Shown here piece after piece: positions 1 through 10,800 of a stretch of DNA of 64,000 nt. A model generated the notes under the pieces. That model ran no database searches. It was not told the DNA's origin and saw only the letters and a list, made by a program, of their open reading frames with translations. A program made the position numbers and the translations under genes. Source of the DNA: Flectonema sp. DT1601 (taxonomy: Eukaryota; Euglenozoa; Diplonemea; Diplonemida; Diplonemidae). Location of the stretch: assembly GCA_964019425.1 (NCBI GenBank), contig OZ025807.1:186001-250000 (forward strand), written 5' to 3'. Position 1 is the stretch's first letter, and each line of letters opens with the position of its first letter.

Positions 1-3000
1 TGCCACCTTCCTTTAACTTACTGCAATGTGCTTTTAGAGTGTCTCTCTCTGCGAGAAGTGTAGAATCAGAATCACCTCCGTTTGGTGCAACTGTAGCATT
101 GGAAGCTTTTGATAGTTCTTCATTGAGTGATGCCATTCGAATTTCAAGATCCTTATTCTGTTCTGTGAGAGTTGTGATCTGTTCAGAACTCTCACTGAGT
201 TCAGTTTGTAATCCGACGAGTTTTGATTCTAAAGAAGTAATTGTTTCTTTTGACTTTGTGATCTCGGCTTCAAGTGCAACGAGTTGCTCAGAATTGGCAG
301 TCTCATCAGCAGCATCCCAACTGTCTTTCTCTTCGACATCTTGTGCTGCTGTTGATATCTTTTTCTGGAGTTCTGACACATTTTCTTCCATGTTTCTGAT
401 GACGTTCGATTTCTCTTCCAATTGATCTTCAGATGTACTGAGCTGCCCTTGAAGATCAGAAATATATTCCTGAGTCTCACTAACAAGTGAATTCAATCTC
501 TCTGTTTCTTCTTTTAGTGTTGCTATTTCTCGGGTATCTTCTTCTTTTAATTGTTGTGATGAAGAGACTTGGTCGGTGAGGATCTGTTTTTCATTTATTA
601 GAAGAGCATTCTTATCTTGTGATTCCATCAGATCAGTTTGTAATGAGGTTAGCGTACTATTTGTCTTGTCGAGAGACTCCTGATGAGCATCACTTTCTGA
701 TTTGAGAAGCGTAACTTGCGCTTGCAACTCCCCTACGTCACCGTTTGATGAGATTTGTTCCTTCAAAGTGTTGATTTCCTCTTTCAGTAACGTCACTTTC
801 TCGTTTTCTTTTTCTTCGGCTGCACCCCAGTCTTCATCAACGTCGTGAGATTCTTCTAATTGCTTTGCAATAGTTTCATTTTCTCTGTTGAGTTTGTTAT
901 TGAGTTCCTCCGCAACAAGAAATTTCTTTTTCCAGTCTTCAGCTGTGTCGTTGTTGCTTTTTACCAACAGTGCTTCACGTAATTGTTCCCTCAAGACGTC
1001 TGCCTCCGATTTCAAGCATTCGTATTCTTCTTTTAGGCAGCTTGCGCTCTCTGCGGCACCCCAGCTGTCTTCATCTTTCTCAACAGCTGATAATTGTTCC
1101 TGCAGGTTGCTTACATTTGCAGTCAGAGTTGTGTTCTCTGATTGCAGCTCTTCAACTTTGCTTTTCAAGCTGCTCACTTCCTCAACGGATTCTGTGCTGT
1201 TTTCTGCATCTGTCGCTTTGTCCTTCAAATCACTTACTTCTGAAGTTAGGGTCGCGTTTTCCGATTTCAAGTTTGTGATTTCATCAGTCAGGCTGCTTAC
1301 GTTCTCAGCTGCTGAAGATAACTGTTCCTTCAGAGTTGTGCTCTCTGTTTGTAATGTTTCGATGTTGGATTCTAAAGAAGCTAATGATTTATTAGCAGCA
1401 GTAGCCTCATCAACGAGGGTTTGAATTTTTGATGTTTGTGCAGCACCATCAGACTGATGAGAAGAAATATTGTCATTCAACACATTGATATCCGACAGCT
1501 GTTGTTTTATTGTTTCCTGTGACTCAATCAACTGCTCAGTTGCGCTCGACAACTTCAGTTGTATCGATGAAATCTCTGCTTGTTGTTCACCCTTCTCACT
1601 CTTCATTGTCTGAAGGTGACCTAAAAGTTCTTCATTTGAACCTGTAGCGTCGCTTGATTGTTTCTTCAAATTATCAGATTCTTGACGAGAAGTAGTCAAC
1701 TGTTCCTGAAGTGATGTGATTGTACACTTCAGTTCATCACCATGAATGTTGTTGTCAGATATTTGCTTTTTCAAATTTTGTATTTCCGCCTGAGCGATAT
1801 TTCTCTCTTCTTCAGCTTGTTTTCGAGCTGCTATTTGTTGACGACCAGCGTTTTTAAGAATTTTCAACTTCGCATCTGACGCTTCCCTAGCAGCGACAGC
1901 AGCAGTTAAATCCGATTGAAGAACATCACTGCTCTGTTGGGTAGATTGGTAGGCTGCTGCCTGCTCTGAAGATGATTTCTCACAGTCTGATAAACTCTTT
2001 CGTAGGGATTCCATTTCTGTTAGTTTCACAGCAACAGAATTGCTGCTTTCAAGCAGCTCTTGTTTTAGTGAGTTATTTTCACTTTCCATGTCTGATATTT
2101 TTAATTTAAGCTTCTCAATTTCATCAGTGCTTTCCTTTAAGAATGAATCAATCTCTGTAGTCTTTATTGACAGTTGTTCTTTTAATGTCGCTATTGAGTC
2201 TCGGAGGTCTTTTTGTGTACTTTGGAGTATCTTTACTTCTGCCTCGTCATCGGATTTTTCCTGTGATAGTAATCCGATTTCTTGAACACTCGCATCAAGT
2301 TGATTTTTTAAGTTAAAAATCTCATCTTCAAGCGGCTTCATTTTGCCTGAGGAAGACCGAACTTGGTTGAGTTCTTCCTCAAGTTGCTTTACTTTTTTTT
2401 GCTCTTGTTGTTTTAATTCCATTTGCTGTTTTCCAGCAGACTTTATGACCGTAAACTTTGTTTGTAATTTCTCAAATGATGAGACTTGACTCTTCAGGTC
2501 ACTTTCTAAAGAACTGTTTCCACTTTTAAGGACGACGTGTTGTTGCTTCAAAGTAGAGACTTCGTCTTCTAATTCTTTTTTGAGATTTTCAAAGTCACCC
2601 TGTTGCTGAGATATAATTAACTCTTTACTGTTGATCGATGAGAGAAGTTCAGTTGCGGTTTGTTCTTTTTCTTCTTTTAATAAAGTCAGTTCCTCAAACT
2701 GTTTCCTGAGTGATTCCAATTCAGGTTGTTGCTGAGATACTTTCGCAACAAGTTGCTCATTTTCATCTTTGAGTGAAGTAATCACCTCGTCCTTGGTGTT
2801 GTTCTCTTTTAAGGTCGCCTGAAGCTCGTCAAGCTGCTTCTGTAGGGAAGCGAGGTCATTCTCCTGCTGCGACGATTTCTCCAACAGCTGCTCCTTTTCT
2901 TCTCTCAGGGCAGTGAGCTCCTCTTCGTTATCATTTGCTCCACCCAAACTGTCCTCATCATCTTTAACATTTGTGGAAGCTTGTTGTTCTTTAAATTGTT

Positions 3001-6000
3001 TTTGAAGGGATTCGAATTCAGATTGTTGTTGAGATGCTGCAGCGACGAGTTTCTCGTTCTCCTCCTTCAGAACTGAGAGTTCCGCTTCGCCGATGTTCGC
3101 GTCACTAGCCTGCAGTTCTTCGAATTGCTTTTGAAGGGAAGCAAACTCTGATTCCTGCTTAGTAGATTTTTCCAACAGCTGCTCCTTTTCCTCTCGCAGG
3201 GCAGTGAGCTCTTCGTTATCGTTTCCTGATCCCCAGCTGTCCTCATCTTCTTTGGATTTCGAAGCTTCCTGTAATTCTTCGAATTGCTTTTTAAGGGAAG
3301 CAAACTCCGATTCCTGCTTGGTAGATTTTTCCAACAGCTGCTCCTTTTCCTCTCGCAGGGCAGTGAGCTCTTCGTTATCGTTTCCTGATCCCCAGCTGTC
3401 CTCATCTTCTTTGGATTTCGAAGCTTCCTGTAATTCTTCGAATTGCTTTTTAAGGGAAGCAAACTCCGATTCCTGCTTGGTAGATTTTTCCAACAGCTGC
3501 TCCTTTTCCTCTCGCAGGGCAGTGAGCTCTTCTTCGTTATCATTTGCTCCACCCCAACTGTCCTCATCATCTTTAGGCTTGGAAGTTGCCTGCAGCTCTT
3601 CGAGTTTCTTTTGTAGAGAATCGAACTCAGATTGTTGTTGAGATGCTGCAGCAACGAGTTTCTCGTTCTCTTCCTTCAGAACTGAGAGTTCTTCCTGGTT
3701 GTCACTTGTGGTACTTGTCTTTGACGCAGCCAGTTGCAGTTCTTTGAATTGCTCTTGAAGGGAAACAAATTGAGATTGTTGCCGCGTAGACTCTTCCAAC
3801 AGCTGCTCCTTCTCCTCTCGCAGGGCAGTGAGCTCTTCCTCGTTATCATTTGCTGCACCCCAACTGTCCTCATCATCTTTAGGCTTGGAAGTTGTCTGTA
3901 GCTCTTCGAACTGTTTCTGTAGAGAATTCAATTCAGATTGCTGTTGAGTAGATTTCTCCAACAGCTGCTCCTTTTCCTCTCGCAGGGCAGTGAGCTCTTC
4001 TTCGTTATCATTTGCTCCACCCCGACTGTCCTCATCATCTTTAACCTTTGTGGAAGCTTGTTGTTCTTTAAATTGCTTTTGAAGGGATTCGAATTCAGAT
4101 TGTTGTTGAGATGCTGCAGCGACGAGTTTCTCGTTCTCCTCTTTCAGAACTGAGAGTCGCTCCTCGTGTGACTCGAGTTGCTGTTGAAGTTTCTGACAAT
4201 CTGTTTGCTGCTGAGATGATCTAGTGAGGAGCTTTTGGTTAAGCTCTCGGAGAGAATCTGCTTCGGATTGTTGTTTGTCTACTTCTTCCTGTAAAGCAGA
4301 GAGTTTTTCGTTATTCTCCCCAGCTTGCAGTTCTTCAAGTTGTTTTTGGAGGGATTCGAATTCAGATTGCTGTTGAGTAGATTTCTCCAACAGCTGCTCC
4401 TTTTCCTCTCGCAGGGCAGTGAGCTCTTCTTCGTTATCATTTGCTCCACCCCAACTGTCCTCATCATCTTTAACATTTGTGGAAGCTTGTTGTTCTTTAA
4501 ATTGCTTTTGAAGGGATTCGAATTCAGATTGTTGTTGAGATGCTGCAGCGACGAGTTTCTCGTTCTCCTCTTTCAGAACTGAGAGTTCCTCCTGGTTGTC
4601 ATTTGCGGCTCCCCAGCTGTCCTCATCATCTTGAGGTTTCGATTCTGACAGCTTGCTGTAGTTTTGCTGTAGCTCTTGAAACTCAGACTGTTTCTGTGAT
4701 GCCTGAGATAGCAGCTGTTGATTTAGATCTCTAAGTGAATTAAGTTGCTGTTGTAAGTCTGATATTTCGGATTGTTTTTTTTCATTTTCTTCTCTCAGGG
4801 AAGACACTTCTTCCAAATTATCATTCGCATCGCCCCAGCCGCTGTCGTCCTCGTGTTTGGTAGTTGACTGAATATCATTAAATTGTTGTTGTAATTTATT
4901 TAAGTCTGACTGCAGTTGAGATGCCTTGGCCGAGAGTTGCTCATTCTCTTCTTTCAACGTTCTGGTTTCTTCTTCGTTGTCGTTTGCTGCCCCCCAGCTT
5001 TCTTCATCATCTTTAACTTTGGATGCCTCTTGCAGCTCATCAAGCTGCTTCTGTAGGGAAGCAAGGTCATTCGCCTGCTGTGACGATTTCTCCAACAGCT
5101 GCTCCTTTTCCTCTCGCAGGGCAGTGAGCTCTTCTTCGTTATCATTTGCTCCACCCCAACTGTCCTCATCATCTTTAACCTTTGTGGAAGCTTGTTGTTC
5201 TTCAAATTGTTTTTGAAGGGATTCGAATTCAGATTGTTGTTGAGATGCTGCAGCGACGAGTTTCTCGTTCTCCTCTTTCAGAACTGAGAGTTCTTCCTGG
5301 TTGTCATTTGCGGCTCCCCAGCTGTCCTCATCATCTTTAACTTTGGATGCCTCTTGCAGCTCATCAAGCTGCTTCTGTAGGGAAGCAAGGTCATTCTCTT
5401 GCTGTGACGATTTTTCCAACAGCTGCTCCTTTTCCTCTCGCAGGGCAGTGAGCTCCTCCTCGTTGTCGTTTGCTGCTCCCCAGCTGTCCTCATCATCTTT
5501 AGGTTTTGATGCCGCTTGGAATTCTTCAAGTTGCTTTTGGAGGGATTCGAATTTAGATTGCTGTTGAGTAGATTTCTCCAACAGCTGCTCCTTTTCCTCT
5601 CGCAGGGCAGTGAGCTCTTGCTCGTTGTCGTTTCCTGATCCCCAGCTGTCCTCATCGTCCTTTGTTTTAGATGCTGTCTGGAGGTCTTCGAACTGCTGTT
5701 TAAGAGAATCGAACTTAGATTGTTGTTGAGATGCTGCAGCGACAAGCTCTTCGTTAATTTTTTTAAGATCCGAGAGCTCCGTGTCGTCGTCCTGTTGAAT
5801 TACTGATTGCTGTTTTAGTTCACATAATTCTTCCTGTTGCTGAGATGTTTTTGAGAGAAGCTTTTCGTTAAGTTGGCGAAGGGAGTCAATTTCTGAAGTG
5901 AATTTCTCAGAAGTATCATTCGAGTTGTTGATTTCGTTCTGTAGTTGAGATACTTTCTCGGAAAGTTGTTCATTCTGTTGTTGAGATGCGATGTCGAGAT

Positions 6001-6862
6001 GATTATGTTGTGAGTCAGCTGATTGTTGTTCATCCATCTTTTGTTGAATAACTTCAAGACTATGTTCCAACTCCTTCACAGTAACGATGAGCTGATCCCT
6101 TTCTTGTTCAACAGATGAAACAAGAGCTGGTGACGTACCTTCTGGATCACCCCAACCGCTACTCTCATCTCCATTTGATATTTGAGCTTTCAACTCTTCT
6201 GTTAGTATATTAGCTTCGTTATTTTTAATAGTCAATTCATCAATTTGTTTTAGAAGTTCATCTGCTTCACCTGTCGGAGGATTATTTACAAGATGATCGT
6301 AATTTCCCTGAAGAGTTTTAAGTTCTTCAGTTAGCTTAGAGATTGTGAGAGATGAGGAGTGGTCTGGTTGTGGCTCACTGGCTACCTGTTTGAGAGCATT
6401 TATGGTTTCAGTGGAAGAAATTTCAAATGCCTCAAGTCTGGAAGAAAGATCAGATATCTGTCGTAATAATAAAGGTACTTGACTGTCATTGTCTTGTTCA
6501 TTTGTGTCAGCTGGTGATTCCAAAAAGTTTTCATATCTTGTTTCAATTTCTATTTTTTCCAGCTCAGTCTTTAGTGAAGCGATACCAGCTTCGATACCCC
6601 CAACTCCAAAGTCTAGCGACCTATCAATTGACTTACTTTGTAACAAATCTTTTATAATTATTTCTTGTCTTTCATTATTCTTCTCAAGTTCAATAATCTG
6701 ACGGTCCCTTTGACTGAGATCTGCCTCAAGTTGTTTAGTTGATTTTATGTATTCAGCGACTTGTTTTTCAAGTTCTAATTCGATGTTTGTTTTGTTAGTA
6801 AAAAGAGTTCCCTTGTCGAGGTGGTTGTTGTCACCATCACTACCGTAGGTAGAGGATTCCAT
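1..6862 (-). CDS. Giant coiled-coil protein with acidic Trp-Gly repeats (5' part; runs off left edge)
   Basis: One frame starts at ATG 6862 (MESSTYGSDGDNNH) and appears open to the left edge, about 2,287 codons; I checked the frame at both ends and at five places between. The protein is almost wholly Glu/Gln/Leu/Lys/Ser-rich coiled coil with no catalytic domain. About 16 acidic motifs of the type DEDSWG interrupt it, most followed by two small residues and NDNEE, then ELTALREEKEQLLEKS. In the 3.1-5.7 kb stretch these recur about every 53-54 residues. Such architecture is usual for Golgi tethers, motor-associated or cytoskeletal scaffold proteins; which one applies here is unknown. A 5' acceptor (CATAACAG before 6934) and a possible donor near 7007 suggest a short 5'UTR intron or trans-splicing. 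Low sequence complexity makes homology-based naming unreliable. Confidence 0.85.
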   Translation of the reverse strand, partial: MESSTYGSDGDNNHLDKGTLFTNKTNIELELEKQVAEYIKSTKQLEADLSQRDRQIIELEKNNERQEIIIKDLLQSKSIDRSLDFGVGGIEAGIASLKTELEKIEIETRYENFLESPADTNEQDNDSQVPLLLRQISDLSSRLEAFEISSTETINALKQVASEPQPDHSSSLTISKLTEELKTLQGNYDHLVNNPPTGEADELLKQIDELTIKNNEANILTEELKAQISNGDESSGWGDPEGTSPALVSSVEQERDQLIVTVKELEHSLEVIQQKMDEQQSADSQHNHLDIASQQQNEQLSEKVSQLQNEINNSNDTSEKFTSEIDSLRQLNEKLLSKTSQQQEELCELKQQSVIQQDDDTELSDLKKINEELVAAASQQQSKFDSLKQQFEDLQTASKTKDDEDSWGSGNDNEQELTALREEKEQLLEKSTQQQSKFESLQKQLEEFQAASKPKDDEDSWGAANDNEEELTALREEKEQLLEKSSQQENDLASLQKQLDELQEASKVKDDEDSWGAANDNQEELSVLKEENEKLVAAASQQQSEFESLQKQFEEQQASTKVKDDEDSWGGANDNEEELTALREEKEQLLEKSSQQANDLASLQKQLDELQEASKVKDDEESWGAANDNEEETRTLKEENEQLSAKASQLQSDLNKLQQQFNDIQSTTKHEDDSGWGDANDNLEEVSSLREENEKKQSEISDLQQQLNSLRDLNQQLLSQASQKQSEFQELQQNYSKLSESKPQDDEDSWGAANDNQEELSVLKEENEKLVAAASQQQSEFESLQKQFKEQQASTNVKDDEDSWGGANDNEEELTALREEKEQLLEKSTQQQSEFESLQKQLEELQAGENNEKLSALQEEVDKQQSEADSLRELNQKLLTRSSQQQTDCQKLQQQLESHEERLSVLKEENEKLVAAASQQQSEFESLQKQFKEQQASTKVKDDEDSRGGANDNEEELTALREEKEQLLEKSTQQQSELNSLQKQFEELQTTSKPKDDEDSWGAANDNEEELTALREEKEQLLEESTRQQSQFVSLQEQFKELQLAASKTSTTSDNQEELSVLKEENEKLVAAASQQQSEFDSLQKKLEELQATSKPKDDEDSWGGANDNEEELTALREEKEQLLEKSTKQESEFASLKKQFEELQEASKSKEDEDSWGSGNDNEELTALREEKEQLLEKSTKQESEFASLKKQFEELQEASKSKEDEDSWGSGNDNEELTALREEKEQLLEKSTKQESEFASLQKQFEELQASDANIGEAELSVLKEENEKLVAAASQQQSEFESLQKQFKEQQASTNVKDDEDSLGGANDNEEELTALREEKEQLLEKSSQQENDLASLQKQLDELQATLKENNTKDEVITSLKDENEQLVAKVSQQQPELESLRKQFEELTLLKEEKEQTATELLSSINSKELIISQQQGDFENLKKELEDEVSTLKQQHVVLKSGNSSLESDLKSQVSSFEKLQTKFTVIKSAGKQQMELKQQEQKKVKQLEEELNQVRSSSGKMKPLEDEIFNLKNQLDASVQEIGLLSQEKSDDEAEVKILQSTQKDLRDSIATLKEQLSIKTTEIDSFLKESTDEIEKLKLKISDMESENNSLKQELLESSNSVAVKLTEMESLRKSLSDCEKSSSEQAAAYQSTQQSSDVLQSDLTAAVAAREASDAKLKILKNAGRQQIAARKQAEEERNIAQAEIQNLKKQISDNNIHGDELKCTITSLQEQLTTSRQESDNLKKQSSDATGSNEELLGHLQTMKSEKGEQQAEISSIQLKLSSATEQLIESQETIKQQLSDINVLNDNISSHQSDGAAQTSKIQTLVDEATAANKSLASLESNIETLQTESTTLKEQLSSAAENVSSLTDEITNLKSENATLTSEVSDLKDKATDAENSTESVEEVSSLKSKVEELQSENTTLTANVSNLQEQLSAVEKDEDSWGAAESASCLKEEYECLKSEADVLREQLREALLVKSNNDTAEDWKKKFLVAEELNNKLNRENETIAKQLEESHDVDEDWGAAEEKENEKVTLLKEEINTLKEQISSNGDVGELQAQVTLLKSESDAHQESLDKTNSTLTSLQTDLMESQDKNALLINEKQILTDQVSSSQQLKEEDTREIATLKEETERLNSLVSETQEYISDLQGQLSTSEDQLEEKSNVIRNMEENVSELQKKISTAAQDVEEKDSWDAADETANSEQLVALEAEITKSKETITSLESKLVGLQTELSESSEQITTLTEQNKDLEIRMASLNEELSKASNATVAPNGGDSDSTLLAERDTLKAHCSKLKEGG
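3100..5760 (-). repeat. Coding tandem repeat, about 53-54 codons per unit, each with an acidic W-G motif
   Basis: Within the coiled-coil gene, units of about 159-164 nt repeat head to tail. Trp codons lie near 5643, 5480, 5319, 5158, 4995, 4838, 4614, 4456, 3860, 3557, 3393 and 3234. Some units have lost the Trp (Arg near 4024, Leu near 2948). Further, more diverged motifs lie near 6153, 1062, 828 and 318. Units at 3162-3320 and 3321-3479 are almost identical. A 53-residue period is not a whole number of heptads, so each unit probably resets the coiled-coil register at the acidic linker. Confidence 0.85.
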
Positions 6863-7178
6863 TTTAATTGTTGTGAACCCTGTTTCTTTATAAATGATGA
6901 TTATTAACGAGAGATACAATCTGTCTAACCAAACCTGTTATGGAAAAAGAAAACAATAACGAAAAGTAAAAAAAAAAAATAAAAAATACACAATTTTCAC
7001 AGTTACCTAACTAAACAAATATGTATGTCGTTCCTACCAGTGGTTGGTTGGGTGATGCTGAACTGCTAAGCTGAGCTACTTCTAAGCTAACACAAAAAAA
7101 AAAACACAAAACGAAGTAACGAACAGAGGAGGACTCAAAATCTAGCGGAGGGGAGTCGCACTCCAATTCAAGAATCAA

Positions 7179-7211
<33 letters not shown>

Positions 7212-7813
7212 TTTTTTTTTTTATATACTTAAATGTGGTGAGGTTCTATAGTCGTAGTACACATTACAGTTCTGTATTATTTAAAAAAAAAAACAACAAG
7301 AATCGTCAAACTTCACTTTTTTACTTTTTTTTTACTCACACTTTTGTTTTTGTACAATTCTCTTTCTCACCGAAACAATGGGTTTGCAGGTACAAAAAAA
7401 AAAAAAAAAAAGATTTCCCAAAAATTTAACGGTGTTCAACAAATTGCACGAGAATCCCTTTTTTTTTAAAAAAAAAAAAAAAAATTTAAAAAAAAAGAAT
7501 TTCTCTGTTGAGACTTTTTTTTTTTATCACATGATTATTAAAGAAGAGTTAAACGGTGGTTAGGTGTTCGCATCTGTGAAACTGACAAGATTTCTGGGGT
7601 CACTAACTTTTCATCCCTACCTTCTCAGACATTGGAAGACGTATAATGACCGTCAGTTTATATATAACGTTCCTACTCAATAAGGAACTACTACTATTTG
7701 TAACATGTGTGTGAAAGTCTCAACAATAAAGTGAGACATACCAATCAAACAACAATCGGAAACAAAATTAACACATCGTAACATAACAAAAAAAACAAAA
7801 AAACCGATCAGCT
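6863..7813. other. Intergenic spacer with A/T runs and one copy of dispersed repeat R1
   Basis: The spacer lies between the polycystin-like gene and the coiled-coil gene. It holds a run of about 28 A near 7177-7204, other A/T runs, repeat R1 copy A (7299-7411), and near 6934 the acceptor of the coiled-coil gene. I see no coding region; the short plus-strand open frames here are homopolymer-derived. Confidence 0.6.
7299..7411 (+). repeat. Dispersed repeat R1, copy A, ending in a poly(A) tract
   Basis: Shares with copy B (29094-29208) a T-rich start containing TTTACTCACAC, then a TCTCTTTCT block, then ACCGAA(A)CAATGGGTTTG, then (C/T)AGGTAC and a run of A. The A tail and dispersed positions fit a small poly(A)-tailed retroposon or a repeated structural RNA sequence. 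No internal promoter boxes were recognised. Confidence 0.5.
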
Positions 7814-10800
7814 TCAATAAAGAAATGGTGATGTTTTGCCGTCGAAGTTGGCATCGGTACCTGTTATACCAGACCCGGATCTCAGGGGATTAGATGGAGG
7901 AGGAGGAACTGACTGAACTGAATCAAACGCATACCCTCTACCAGCAGAAGGTACTTGAAAAGGCTGTGATGGATATGACGAGTCTGGATCACTATATCTG
8001 TTTTGTTCTATAAACGCCCTACTCACAGGACCAACTCTACTACGAAGTGATGATGGTGAGGCAGCTGATGGAGGAAGTGCCTTCTGATCATTTTTAAAAA
8101 GATTTTCAAATTCTACTTCTGCAGCATCAGCTGTTTCTTTCTTCCCAGACTCACCGAAATCAGTGTGAATCCTATTCCAATCAATACCTGTTGTCAACCC
8201 TTCGTCAACTACTTCACTTTGGAAGGCAGGTGATGGTGGAGTTGTTGACACCTCAGCAATGTGTTTTTTGTCTTCAAAAGAATCATAGTGAACGTTATTA
8301 AATGGAATATCTTCTCTGTCTGCATACTCACCGTCTAACATCTCTGTTTCTGCTCTTACCTTCTTTTGCCTTGCATCACCAGTACTAAAGCTAGGCATCA
8401 CTACCATCTTTTGAACTCTCGTCTCCTTCTTCTCTAACATCTTATGACGAGGATGGTTAGGGGATTTCCAATAAGCATTTTCCATTTTGTACATCAAGAA
8501 GACCCATATAAACTCAATAAAGAAGTGTAGTATCACTACACTAGTAAAGGTTATTACGTACTGTGGGGGTTGTTGTTTTTTTATTAATCTCATATGTAGA
8601 TTGTGGTAAATGAACATAATAAAAGTACACAAACCTGCTCAACCTGATTGTTGGTGTTGTAATCTCCCGTCTGTGTCGCACACAATATCAACATAGCAAG
8701 GGAATACACTACTACAAAACCATAGTATGGGAAGCTACATTGTGGTTTGGTGTATTTTGGATTCTCATAGCCGAGCTCGTCGAGATTATCGTCATCGTAC
8801 TTCTTTGGGATGTAAACGTCTTGAACTTTTAAGTTCTCTCTCCAATTACGTTCTCTCGCTGTAAGTAAATAACGCAACCCCAGTGACGGAATCCAACCAG
8901 CTAGTAGTGCAAGTACTGCAAACTGTTTGGTGTTGAAATTTGTTAATGAAAAAAAGGAAACCAAAACCCTTATTAAATACTTATAAACATACCAGAATAC
9001 ATTCCGTGTAATCAACTTTAGGTGGATTCTCCCAGGCTGATATAGAGTTCGAACTGAAGAGGATCGCAACCATTCCAGTGGCGACGAAATTGGTGACGAA
9101 CCAAACAGTCGCACGTTCCCATCTTGTGTAAAATTGGACAACAGTTGGACGTTTTGGAAAATAACAAAGCCACGCATGGTGTTTATGAATCGCTGATCCG
9201 AATGTTGGTGTTCTGTTTACAGCGTGTAATAGTTTAGCTCCCTCTTCTAATTCAGTATCGTGTACAGTCATCTTTTTATGAAGAGCAGCACCAGCAGCAC
9301 ACAACAGTAACCATGTTCCTATGACAATCGGAAGGATATAACAGGCGAGACATTTTTTAGGATTCTCTACCGGTTGAGGAGCAGTCGCAAAGACTCTGAA
9401 TGGATCAGAACCGAGTAACTCACCTGTTGACTCAGCGAGTATTGTAACCTCACCTTGTAGGTTGGTTTTAATCTTAAGAGTGACATCTTTTTCATAATGC
9501 CAATTCTTATTTACATTATCCCACAATATGACTTCAATATCCTGAGACTGCGACACAGGAATAGAAGTTGAACTTGGCGGTAATACTCTTAACCCTTTAG
9601 CCCTGATACTCACAACTGGTGTGTCTGGTGTCTTGCCTGGCTCTCCATTTGATAAGAAAGGATTCTTGCGATAAGCAGTTGTTACAATACACGTATCTTC
9701 ATTATTATGTCTGTTTGGTCTGTTTACGATTATACCGTTGGGGCTACCCGGATTGAGAGCAAGAGATGAGAAAACATTATCTTGTGGGACTCTCACCCTC
9801 GAGAACATTGGTCTCCATTCAATTACAAAAGCCGGTTGGTTTGTTGATATTGAGCGGCTTTCATCTCCTGTTGAGATAGCTTGTTGTAGCAGAGTAGTAC
9901 AAGAGAGATCTATTAATCGATTAGTTTCTTCTAATTGTTGTGATAAAACAGTTATTGTTGTTGATCTCTCTGTTGAATTTCTCTTAACAGAATCACGGTC
10001 ATTTACAGAAGTCCATGGGATTGGACCTGGTGAAGCACTCATGATAATCGCAGATGAAGATCGCATGAATTTCTCCAACATTGATCCTTCCAACGGAATT
10101 GAAGTTGTCGTTGGACTTCTTAAATCCGCTGCTTCAACAGTCATTCCTTGCATGGCATCTCTTGTTCTAGAAAGTACTAAGTTTTTAGCTAGTAATTTAT
10201 CCCTCATTGATCTTTGGATAGCAACAGGATTAGTTACACCAGTCATGTTGACTCGGACATCTATTTTAGATCCTCCAGTCGAAGGGTCCATCGAGTACGT
10301 TACAAACAACTTCGCGGGGTCATTAATACCAAAGTGACTCTCAGTAAGATCAGCAAGGATTGCTGTCTTTATTTGAGTAATTTGAACGTCTGTGATTGCC
10401 CGTAAGCTAAGATCATTTATGAAAAGAGTCGTCGCAGTTTCAAAACTATATTCAGATTTTGAAATATTTGGTGAAATGGTACCTGGCCCAGGTAGATACA
10501 AACTGGTTGACGGAAACATAAGTGACTGAGCAGTACATTCTACAACAAGAGCACATTGAAGTACTCCCGATACTGTCGGGTCATCAGTTACATCAACAGT
10601 AAATCTAATTAACGATTCACTACCTGGTAGGCTGGTAACTGTTAGTGACACCTTACCAGGTGTTGTTCCCAAAGACTGCGCGATATCCGCAATAAGATTT
10701 CCTGCAACCCCAGGATCACTTTGGTTAACAACATTCTTTTCATTTAATATAATCGATCCGCTAGCAGTAGATGATGTTTGAGATCTCAGGTAGTCAATTG

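Noticed and set aside
3162-5760. Regular direct repeats suggesting a CRISPR array or satellite
   Set aside because: Units are contiguous coding sequence in one frame with no unique spacers; this is a protein repeat.
39-6701. Plus-strand Ser/Cys-rich open frames and minus-strand Lys/Arg-rich frames across the left 6.7 kb
   Set aside because: They are other-frame shadows of the repetitive coiled-coil gene, whose own frame is open throughout.
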